Made by a program: the position numbers and the translations under genes | Shown: one piece after another, positions 1-4,713 of the stretch | Layout of the letters: every line of letters begins with the position of its first letter | How positions within the stretch are numbered: the stretch's first letter is position 1 | Notes under the pieces: generated by a model | Databases searched by the model: none | Told to the model about the DNA's origin: nothing | The model's input: only the letters and a program-made list of their open reading frames with translations | From: Candidatus Bathyarchaeota archaeon | GTDB taxonomy: Archaea > Thermoproteota > Bathyarchaeia > Bathyarchaeales > Bathycorpusculaceae | Direction: 5' to 3' | Length of the DNA: 6,012 nucleotides | Assembly (NCBI GenBank): GCA_018396935.1 | Contig: JAGTRA010000018.1 | Span: 1 to 6,012 of the forward strand

Positions 1-2874
1 ATATCTAGGTTTATAGAGGAAATTAGACTTTATGAACGTTCAGTCAGCCGTTTTCAATACCATGTATCTGACGAGGAATTAAGGAAAGCCCTTCAATGGT
101 TGCCTGTAGAAGTTACAGGTACCGAAACTGATCCTGTGGAAGTATCTTCTTATCGTAACTTGCCTCGCATAGAAACTAATAGAGTTAGAGGAGGGGCATT
201 ACGTGTTGTTAATGATGGTATAGTCGGTAGGGCCTCTAAAGTTCTTGCAATTGTGGAGAAGCTTGGAATTAAAGGGTGGGAATGGCTTAAGGATATCCGA
301 AAGATGTCTGAAAAGAAGTCAGCTAGTTTCATGGAGGATGTCGTTGCGGGTCGACCAATTTTTTCTTTTCCATCTAAAAAGGGCGGTTTTCGTCTTAGGT
401 ATGGTAGATCTAGAAATACAGGCTTAACCGCTGTAGGAATACATCCAGCAACGATGCTTGTACTTCAGGGATTTATTGCGGCAGGAACCCAGCTTAGATT
501 AGAACTTCCTGGAAAAGGTGGGGTAGCGCTTCCAGTCGATTATATTGAGCCCCCTATTGTAAAATTAAAAAATGGATCTGTTGTAAAAGTTTCAATAGAC
601 AACTTTAATTTGATTAAAGACGACATAGAGCAAATTCTCTTTTTAGGAGACATTCTAGTTAGCTTTGGAGATTTTCTTTATCAGGGTAGAAGCTTAAGCC
701 CATCAGGTTATGTGGAGGAATGGTGGGTTCAGGATTTAGGTAGAAAGATATCCGTCTCTTTTGGTGGTAACCTTAAGAGGGTAGCTGAAATTACAGGAAT
801 ACCAGAAGATAGGTTAAGAGAGCTTTTGAGTGATCCCTACATTAATAAGCCTAATTGGGCTGAGGCATTATCTCTGGCAAAGAATTTAGGCATACCTCTT
901 CATCCTGCATTTACATTTTTTTGGACAAATCTTGAAGGTGTTGAGGAATTTAAGGATCTTAGAAAATGGCTTTTCAACTCCGAACTAATAATTGCCGATA
1001 AAAACGTGATCAAGATAATTGGCAATCTAGATGATAATGTTAAAAGGAGTCTAGAGAAAATATGCGTTCCACATAGATTAGACCGTAACAAGATCGTCAT
1101 AGATGGGGATAACGCTTCCGCCTTTGCTTTTTGCCTAGGTTATGAATGTAAAGAGGCTGATCTTTCAGCGACAAATGTGCTGGATGCTATTCGCATTATA
1201 ACTGGTGTGCTGGTTAAGGATAAAGCCCCAACATTTGTAGGCGCAAGAATGGGACGCCCAGAAAAAGCGAAGAGAAGAGAGATGGCGCCTCTAGTTCATG
1301 TTCTCTTTCCCACAGGCTTAGCGGGAGGATTTAAGAGGGATATAGTTGAAGCGTCAAAAAAGGGAACAGTTTACGTAGATATTATAAGGCGTAAGTGCCC
1401 CTCTTGCGGTTGTGTTACAATAAGCATTAAATGCCCCTCCTGTAACAGCGACACTGTCATCGAGAAAAATTGTCCTCGATGCGGTAAAACGTTTACAAAC
1501 AATGTTTGCCCACTATGTAAACGACCCGGTATCCCTTATGAAAGGCGAGCGGTGAATATTAGGGAATTATTGGAACGGGCATGTAATCGCCTTGGCGTCT
1601 CAATCCCGAAAATTTTAAAAGGTGTTAAAGGTTTAACTAACGAATCAAAAGTTCCAGAAATCCTTGAGAAAGGAATTCTACGCGTAAAATATGACCTTTC
1701 AGTTTACAAAGATGGAACTATACGTTTCGACGCTACAAATGCGCCGTTGACGCATTTTAAGCCACGTGAAATTGGGGTTTCGATTGAAAAACTAAAAAGC
1801 CTAGGTTACACTCATGACATTTATGGCAAGCCTTTAGAGGACTCAGAGCAAATCTGTGAACTCAAAATACAAGATGTAGTTATTCCAATTAAATGCGCCG
1901 AGTACTTTGTTAGGGTTTCCAACTTTGTAGACGAACTTTTAGTTAAGGTATATAACCTCCAGCCATATTATAACGTTAAAAGTATTCATGATCTTGTTGG
2001 TCATTTAATTGTAGGTTTAGCCCCTCATACTTCGGTAGGCGTTCTTGGACGCATTATAGGTTTCACCAACCTAAACCTTTGCTATGCTCATCCCATATGG
2101 CACTCTGCTAAACGTAGAGACTGTGACGGAGACGAAGACGCTCTCATGTTAGCCCTTGACATGTTCCTTAACTTTTCAAGGGAATACTTGCCAGCACAAA
2201 TTGGTGGCATAATGGATGCTCCTTTGCTACTTATTCCAATAGTTAATCCTAAGGAAGTGCAACGCCAAGCTCATGATCTTGATGTTGGCAAAGGTTATCC
2301 ACTAGAATTTTACGAGAAAGCTGCAGAGATGGAGGAAGCAAAACGGATGAGCCAAATAATCGACCTAGTTGAGCATAGGCTTGGAACCGAAGCTCAATTT
2401 GAGGGTTATTGTTTCACTACACCTGTCTCTGATATAAATGCTGCAAATCCTGAAACTGCCTATAAGAAATTTAGGACAATGATCGATAAGCTTCGGGGGC
2501 AACTCACTCTTGCAGAAAAAATTCAGGCAGTTGAAGCTAGGAAGGTTGCATTAAAAGTTTTGACAACGCATTTTTTGAGGGATATCACTGGCAACTTACG
2601 GGCTTTTGCAACGCAAGGGTTTAGATGTAAATCCTGCAATAAACGCTTCCGCCGACCACCTTTAAAAGGTAATTGTCCATTCTGTGGTGGGCAATTATCT
2701 CTTACTGTTCATAAAGGCAACATCGAGAAGTATTTAAATGCAGCAGAGCAGATCATCAAAGCATACAATCTCCCAAAATATTATGCCCAAAGAATTTCAC
2801 TCGTTAAAGATGAGCTGGTCTCGCTTTTTGAGGGTAAAAAATCAAGACAAGTAACCCTCACCGATTTCGCTTAG
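1..2874 (+). CDS. polC: DNA polymerase D large subunit DP2 (N-terminally cut by window)
   Basis: This is the catalytic subunit of PolD, the archaeal replicative DNA polymerase, which works with the small exonuclease subunit DP1 and the sliding clamp. The frame is open from base 1, so the TTG at 100 is internal; 957 residues are visible and, judged against Pyrococcus DP2, very roughly 150-250 are missing. Family motifs in order are PVEVTGTETDPVEVSSYRNL (from nt 100), KAPTFVGARMGRPEKAKRRE (about nt 1225-1284), a cysteine cluster of four CxxC pairs (nt 1396-1518), GLAPHTSVGVLGRIIGFT (about nt 2017-2070), and the catalytic core RRDCDGDED (nt 2113-2139), whose DGD aspartates correspond to the known metal-binding pair. 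A further zinc module of two CxxC pairs lies at nt 2626-2685, and a PCNA-interacting peptide QVTLTDFA ends the protein. The intein site known before CDGDED in some archaea is empty. There is no sign of frameshift. The gene ends at TAG; a short T-run at 2884-2888 follows. Confidence 0.97.
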   Translation: MSRFIEEIRLYERSVSRFQYHVSDEELRKALQWLPVEVTGTETDPVEVSSYRNLPRIETNRVRGGALRVVNDGIVGRASKVLAIVEKLGIKGWEWLKDIRKMSEKKSASFMEDVVAGRPIFSFPSKKGGFRLRYGRSRNTGLTAVGIHPATMLVLQGFIAAGTQLRLELPGKGGVALPVDYIEPPIVKLKNGSVVKVSIDNFNLIKDDIEQILFLGDILVSFGDFLYQGRSLSPSGYVEEWWVQDLGRKISVSFGGNLKRVAEITGIPEDRLRELLSDPYINKPNWAEALSLAKNLGIPLHPAFTFFWTNLEGVEEFKDLRKWLFNSELIIADKNVIKIIGNLDDNVKRSLEKICVPHRLDRNKIVIDGDNASAFAFCLGYECKEADLSATNVLDAIRIITGVLVKDKAPTFVGARMGRPEKAKRREMAPLVHVLFPTGLAGGFKRDIVEASKKGTVYVDIIRRKCPSCGCVTISIKCPSCNSDTVIEKNCPRCGKTFTNNVCPLCKRPGIPYERRAVNIRELLERACNRLGVSIPKILKGVKGLTNESKVPEILEKGILRVKYDLSVYKDGTIRFDATNAPLTHFKPREIGVSIEKLKSLGYTHDIYGKPLEDSEQICELKIQDVVIPIKCAEYFVRVSNFVDELLVKVYNLQPYYNVKSIHDLVGHLIVGLAPHTSVGVLGRIIGFTNLNLCYAHPIWHSAKRRDCDGDEDALMLALDMFLNFSREYLPAQIGGIMDAPLLLIPIVNPKEVQRQAHDLDVGKGYPLEFYEKAAEMEEAKRMSQIIDLVEHRLGTEAQFEGYCFTTPVSDINAANPETAYKKFRTMIDKLRGQLTLAEKIQAVEARKVALKVLTTHFLRDITGNLRAFATQGFRCKSCNKRFRRPPLKGNCPFCGGQLSLTVHKGNIEKYLNAAEQIIKAYNLPKYYAQRISLVKDELVSLFEGKKSRQVTLTDFA
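1396..1518 (+). other. DP2 internal zinc-binding cysteine cluster (4 x CxxC)
   Basis: Within polC, eight cysteines occur as four CxxC pairs (CPSC, CPSC, CPRC, CPLC; fragment residues 466-506) separated by 8-9 residues. This is enough for two zinc sites. Known DP2 structures carry zinc-binding modules near the catalytic double-psi beta-barrel core. All eight cysteines are intact, so the protein should fold normally. The pairing of knuckles into sites is inferred. Confidence 0.85.
2119..2139 (+). other. DP2 catalytic DCDGDED motif, intein-free
   Basis: Fragment residues 707-713 read DCDGDED. The aspartates flanking the glycine (709 and 711) correspond to the essential metal-coordinating aspartates of PolD. 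Some euryarchaeal DP2 proteins carry an intein immediately before the cysteine of this motif. Here the coding sequence runs straight through, with D instead of the usual N just before the cysteine. Confidence 0.9.
2848..2871 (+). other. C-terminal PIP box of DP2
   Basis: The last eight residues, QVTLTDFA, fit the PCNA-interacting peptide pattern Q-x-x-(hydrophobic)-x-x-(aromatic)-(A/aromatic). The position at the extreme C-terminus, right before the TAG stop, is where DP2 proteins are known to bind the clamp. It also supports this stop as the natural end of the protein. Only one aromatic (F) is present instead of the usual two. Confidence 0.75.
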
Positions 2875-2892
2875 AGAGTTAAATTTTTCCGT

Positions 2893-2911
2893 CTATACAA
2901 TAATTTATTTA
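2893..2911 (+). promoter_or_regulatory. Candidate TATA region of the winged-helix gene
   Basis: An AT-rich stretch, CTATACAATAATTTATTTA, lies 17-35 bases upstream of the ATG at 2928 in the 53-base spacer after polC. The CTATACAA part is placed so that transcription would begin a few bases before the ATG. No clear Shine-Dalgarno sequence precedes the start, which fits a leaderless or very short-leader mRNA. Read-through from polC is equally possible. Confidence 0.35.
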
Positions 2912-2927
2912 GAATTGAAGATAGTCA

Positions 2928-3194
2928 ATGTCTAAGGAAACATATCATCCAAATGCATATTTATCAGACTTCCGTAATGTGAAACTCGGTTTAAGAGTTA
3001 GGTCAAAAATACTGACTTTCTTAGAGAGCGTCAATGCAGCTGATGCTGAAACAATTGCTAAACACTATGGATTATCATATAATGTTGTAATTCATCATCT
3101 TAAACTCTTAGAGAATCAGGGGATAGTGGGGCGTAGGGGAAGACGCCCTTCAATATGGTATTTAACAGGTTTTGGTCAAAGAAGGTTGCAATGA
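2928..3194 (+). CDS. Small winged-helix (ArsR-like) DNA-binding protein
   Basis: This 88-residue protein is essentially a single winged-helix domain. An N-terminal tail of about 20 residues precedes helix 1 (about 22-34, VRSKILTFLESV), helix 2 (about 39-48, DAETIAKHYG) and the recognition helix (about 50-65, SYNVVIHHLKLLENQG). A basic wing follows (GRRGRRPSIWYLTG, about 68-81). The pattern fits the ArsR/MarR-like superfamily of archaeal regulators, but no ligand- or metal-binding cysteines are present, so it is not a classical ArsR metal sensor. It probably acts as a DNA-binding dimer in the cytoplasm; its target is unknown. It follows polC by 53 bases on the same strand and its stop abuts the stop of the converging mazG-like gene. 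The ATG at 2928 is chosen because the homologous region begins soon after it; no strong ribosome-binding site is visible. Confidence 0.82.
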   Translation: MSKETYHPNAYLSDFRNVKLGLRVRSKILTFLESVNAADAETIAKHYGLSYNVVIHHLKLLENQGIVGRRGRRPSIWYLTGFGQRRLQ

Positions 3195-3506
3195 TCAAAC
3201 AGGGCACTGGCAGGGTGTTTTTTCACACTTTGGACATTTATTGGCGTACTTTGTAATGGCAGCTTTTTCTAAATCCACATCCATTACGTTAGCTAGGGAA
3301 GCTAGCCATGCAATAACATCGGCAAATTCATTTTCCAAGGTTTTGCGGTCACCTGTTAAAGCTTCACCGAGTTCTGCAACTTCTTCAACAAGCCATTCAA
3401 AGGTCTTCTCAAATCCCCGTTTAGAATCTTTGTGATAATAAAGCTGCCTCATCATTTCTTGAAATTCTCTTATATGCATAACCACGCACCGGGGTGTTAC
3501 TTTCAC
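3195..3506 (-). CDS. MazG-like nucleotide pyrophosphohydrolase with zinc-knuckle tail
   Basis: This all-alpha NTP pyrophosphohydrolase of the MazG superfamily is 103 residues long. Members hydrolyse (d)NTPs to NMP and pyrophosphate and are usually read as cleaning non-canonical nucleotides from the pool. The magnesium-binding signature ExxE(12-28)ExxD is intact as E42-V-A-E45 and E60-F-A-D63. Residues 91-101 (CPKCEKTPCQC) form a four-cysteine tail likely to bind zinc, as seen in some archaeal single-domain MazG proteins. The start is ambiguous. GTG at 3506 has an AGGAG four bases upstream, whereas the ATG at 3479 (residue 10, MHIREFQEMM) gives the usual family N-terminus but has only a weak GGTG. 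The gene lies 21 bases downstream of the DUF488 gene on the same strand, so co-transcription is likely. Substrate specificity cannot be read from sequence. Confidence 0.87.
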   Translation of the reverse strand: MKVTPRCVVMHIREFQEMMRQLYYHKDSKRGFEKTFEWLVEEVAELGEALTGDRKTLENEFADVIAWLASLANVMDVDLEKAAITKYANKCPKCEKTPCQCPV

Positions 3507-3510
3507 TCGT

Positions 3511-3515
3511 CTCCT
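3511..3515 (-). promoter_or_regulatory. Shine-Dalgarno AGGAG deciding the GTG start of the MazG-like gene
   Basis: On the minus strand AGGAG is followed by four bases (ACGA) and then GTG at 3506-3504. It lies in the 21-base gap after the DUF488 stop. It favours the GTG start over the internal ATG at 3479, although the spacing is at the short end of the normal range. Confidence 0.5.
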
Positions 3516-3527
3516 AAGGCTTAAAGC

Positions 3528-3965
3528 TTATGTTAAACTTTTCTGACCCTTTGATACGATATGTATAACTTCAATCCCCTTCTTTTCTAGATAAGATGAT
3601 ATGAATCTTCGGTGGCAATACTTTGGGTTAGCTTCCATGCACATAATACATGTCCTTTTTTCTGAGGCTATGATTATTAGCTTTTCAATTCCTTCTTTGA
3701 AAGAGTGTGTCTCCATATATGCCTTGTAGCCACCCTTTCTATAACCTCCTAACTCTTCCCCAAGCCAGATGTAACTTATTCCATTCTCCAAAAGCCACCT
3801 TTCTATGTTTTCCTTCTTGAAATGTTCAATTTTGGATGTTGGGAAACGTCGAACATCCACTAAAACTTGAATTTTGTGTTCTTTTAGCGTCTCTAAGAAA
3901 TCATTCACAGATCGATTACTGTGACCAATTGTCCATACCCTTATGGGCATAAAGTCTCTCTTCAT
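3528..3965 (-). CDS. DUF488 family protein
   Basis: This 145-residue protein belongs to the DUF488 family, whose biochemical role is not established. Signature motifs are TIGHSNR (12-18), LVDVRRFPTSK (35-45), WLGEELGG (67-74) and the C-terminal CMEANPKYCHRRF (109-121), with C109, C117, H118 and R119 as the typical invariant residues. No signal peptide or membrane segment is seen, so it should be cytoplasmic. The ATG at 3965 has no Shine-Dalgarno but sits just downstream of a TATA-like element, suggesting a leader of about 9 bases. The internal ATG at 3950 (residue 6, MPIRVWTIGHS) has AGAGAG upstream and is a credible alternative. The MazG-like gene follows after 21 bases, and the pair reads as an operon. 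The gene is divergent from the Sec61-beta gene. Confidence 0.9.
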   Translation of the reverse strand: MKRDFMPIRVWTIGHSNRSVNDFLETLKEHKIQVLVDVRRFPTSKIEHFKKENIERWLLENGISYIWLGEELGGYRKGGYKAYMETHSFKEGIEKLIIIASEKRTCIMCMEANPKYCHRRFISSYLEKKGIEVIHIVSKGQKSLT

Positions 3966-3992
3966 ATCTACTCAATATTCGAGTGAGCATAA

Positions 3993-4006
3993 CCTTAAAT
4001 ATAAGG
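3993..4006. promoter_or_regulatory. Palindromic TATA-like element shared by divergent genes
   Basis: CCTTAAATATAAGG has perfect 5-base arms (CCTTA/TAAGG) around AATA and is the main A/T-only block of the 73-base spacer between the DUF488 start (3965) and the Sec61-beta start (4039). Its centre is about 34 bases from the DUF488 ATG and 39 from the Sec61-beta ATG. With the usual TATA-to-start distance of about 26 bases, transcripts would start near 3974 (-) and 4025 (+). The second fits a leader just long enough to hold the GGAGG at 4026-4030. That a single box serves both directions is inferred. Confidence 0.55.
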
Positions 4007-4025
4007 TAACTTAACGAGTTAATTC

Positions 4026-4030
4026 GGAGG
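4026..4030 (+). promoter_or_regulatory. Shine-Dalgarno GGAGG of Sec61-beta
   Basis: A full GGAGG lies eight bases before the ATG at 4039. It is the strongest ribosome-binding site in the window and fixes the start of this very short gene. Confidence 0.8.
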
Positions 4031-4038
4031 ATCTTCAA

Positions 4039-4203
4039 ATGAGTAGGCGCAAGAAAAACGAGGCGCCAATGCCTGCGACAAGTGCAGGATTGCTCAGGTT
4101 TTTTGAAGAGGAAACTGAGGGCATAAAAGTTAGGCCTGAATTCTTAGTGGTTGCAGCTATAGCCCTTATAGTTGTTTGTATTATCGCGAGGGTATTCTTC
4201 TAA
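4039..4203 (+). CDS. secG: Sec61-beta / archaeal SecG preprotein translocase subunit
   Basis: This 54-residue tail-anchored membrane protein is the small beta subunit of the archaeal SecYE-beta translocon, which moves proteins across or into the cytoplasmic membrane. A basic start (MSRRKKNEAPMP) leads to the family-diagnostic AGLLRFFEEETEG (16-28), then VRPEF (31-35) and a single C-terminal transmembrane helix (about 36-54), ending directly at the lipid-facing residues RVFF. Length and layout match archaeal Sec61-beta proteins, which are commonly 50-60 residues. The start is fixed by GGAGG eight bases upstream. The gene is divergent from DUF488 and convergent with the Sm-like gene, with 17 bases between their stops, so it appears to be a single-gene transcription unit. 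Confidence 0.95.
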   Translation: MSRRKKNEAPMPATSAGLLRFFEEETEGIKVRPEFLVVAAIALIVVCIIARVFF

Positions 4204-4213
4204 ATTAACTGAA

Positions 4214-4226
4214 TCTTTTCTTATTT
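4214..4226 (+). terminator. Possible T-rich terminator after Sec61-beta
   Basis: TCTTTTCTTATTT begins 10 bases past the Sec61-beta stop and overlaps the end of the converging gene. Archaeal RNA polymerase can terminate on pyrimidine/U-rich tracts without a hairpin, and none is seen here. The tract is interrupted, so the call is weak. Confidence 0.3.
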
Positions 4227-4514
4227 ACGTGGATTTGTACGTGGATGAAGAACCTCTATTCTTTGGACAGAATTTAGGTTAACAAATATTTCGCTCATCT
4301 CCTCTCTGCTTGCAACTTGAGGAATTGGGTTGGCGATTGTTGATCGTAATACTACTGCTTCTGCATCTGAAAGCCATATGCCCGGAGGCTCTCTAGTAAC
4401 CGCTACTAAAACTCCTTCAAATCCATATGATGGATCAAGAACTACTCTAACATTTTTTCCTATATTCTTTTCAAGCATATGAAATACTGATGGTGGTATG
4501 TTCTGCTCTGACAT
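4221..4514 (-). CDS. Sm-like (LSm-fold) small protein, divergent
   Basis: This 97-residue protein shows no name-giving motif, but its layout matches the Sm fold. A short N-terminal helix (VFHMLEKNIG, 10-19) leads to strand 1 (NVRVVL, 21-26), a turn, strand 2 around FEGVLVAV (32-39) with the Sm-typical G34, strand 3 with WLSDAEAV (47-54, compare LLDAEEI in archaeal Sm1), an insertion with prolines (about 60-72), and a final strand pair IFVNLNSVQRIEVL (76-89) in the place of Sm motif 2. If so, it would form a ring and bind RNA or partner proteins. The residues that usually contact RNA (DxxxN in motif 1, RG in motif 2) are not conserved, so function is uncertain. The ATG at 4514 has no Shine-Dalgarno; a TATA-like stretch about 33 bases upstream suggests a short leader. 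It is convergent with Sec61-beta and divergent from DUF2070. Confidence 0.72.
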   Translation of the reverse strand: MSEQNIPPSVFHMLEKNIGKNVRVVLDPSYGFEGVLVAVTREPPGIWLSDAEAVVLRSTIANPIPQVASREEMSEIFVNLNSVQRIEVLHPRTNPRK

Positions 4515-4540
4515 GATGATACAAACTGTTTTAGATACCC

Positions 4541-4553
4541 TTATTATTTAATT
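4541..4553 (-). promoter_or_regulatory. Candidate TATA box of the Sm-like gene
   Basis: On the minus strand AATTAAATAATAA is centred about 33 bases upstream of the ATG at 4514. Transcription would begin near 4521, giving a leader of about 7 bases, which agrees with the absence of a Shine-Dalgarno sequence. Confidence 0.45.
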
Positions 4554-4556
4554 ACC

Positions 4557-4575
4557 ATGTTTTAAGATAAAACAT
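4557..4575. repeat. Perfect 8-bp inverted repeat, operator-like
   Basis: ATGTTTTA, spacer AGA, TAAAACAT form a perfect 19-base interrupted palindrome. It sits immediately upstream of the candidate TATA box of the Sm-like gene and about 140 bases before the DUF2070 start. The symmetry fits a dimeric regulator site. A terminator role is unlikely because no gene ends nearby on either strand. Confidence 0.5.
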
Positions 4576-4639
4576 TTACTCACTGCTTAACACAAAAATT
4601 GCTCAAAATGGATTTCCCATATACGTTTAGTCTTTAAAA

Positions 4640-4668
4640 AAATTGTGTAAAATTTGATACGACAATTT
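4640..4668. repeat. 7-bp inverted repeat overlapping the DUF2070 promoter
   Basis: AAATTGT (4640-4646) and ACAATTT (4662-4668) are perfect reverse complements 15 bases apart, within a very AT-rich stretch. The right arm runs into the candidate TATA box of the DUF2070 gene. It could be a regulator site, but AT-rich arms of this size can arise by chance. Confidence 0.3.
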
Positions 4669-4674
4669 AATATG
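4664..4674 (+). promoter_or_regulatory. Candidate TATA box of the DUF2070 gene
   Basis: AATTTAATATG is centred about 45 bases before the ATG at 4714, which predicts transcription from about 4695. That leaves a leader of roughly 19 bases, enough to include the GGTGA at 4707-4711. The spacer 4515-4713 holds no gene that I can see. Confidence 0.4.
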
Positions 4675-4706
4675 CTTTAATGACTTCCCATAGAAATCGC
4701 CAGAGT

Positions 4707-4711
4707 GGTGA
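4707..4711 (+). promoter_or_regulatory. Ribosome-binding site GGTGA of DUF2070 gene
   Basis: GGTGA matches the 3' half of the full archaeal Shine-Dalgarno GGAGGTGAT and lies two bases before the ATG at 4714, as expected for that register. It supports this start over the later in-frame ATG codons. Confidence 0.55.
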
Positions 4712-4713
4712 AC

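Noticed and set aside
100..102. TTG at 100 as the start of polC
   Set aside because: The frame is open back to base 1 with coherent sequence (ending RKALQW just before), so the gene simply begins outside the window.
150..332. 60-residue minus-strand open frame inside polC
   Set aside because: It lies opposite well-conserved DP2 sequence and its translation has no recognisable family features; it is a shadow of the real gene.
245..427. 60-residue plus-strand open frame in another phase of polC
   Set aside because: It overlaps strongly conserved DP2 coding sequence, with no ribosome-binding site or family resemblance.
900..1100. 66-residue minus-strand open frame
   Set aside because: It is antisense to polC and its hydrophobic, Leu/Ser/Ile-rich translation is typical of the complement of AT-rich coding DNA.
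2872..2927. Possible read-through of the polC TAG (pyrrolysine-type recoding)
   Set aside because: The PIP box sits at the very end, as expected for a natural C-terminus, and the in-frame sequence after TAG shows no family resemblance before it reaches a stop at about 2986-2988.
3172..3435. 87-residue plus-strand open frame overlapping the MazG-like gene
   Set aside because: It is antisense to a MazG domain with intact catalytic motifs; its Ser/Ala-rich sequence is a complement artefact.
4515..4713. Small RNA or tRNA in the AT-rich spacer
   Set aside because: There is no tRNA-like arm set, no GC-rich structured island and no recognisable RNA motif; promoter elements explain the region better.
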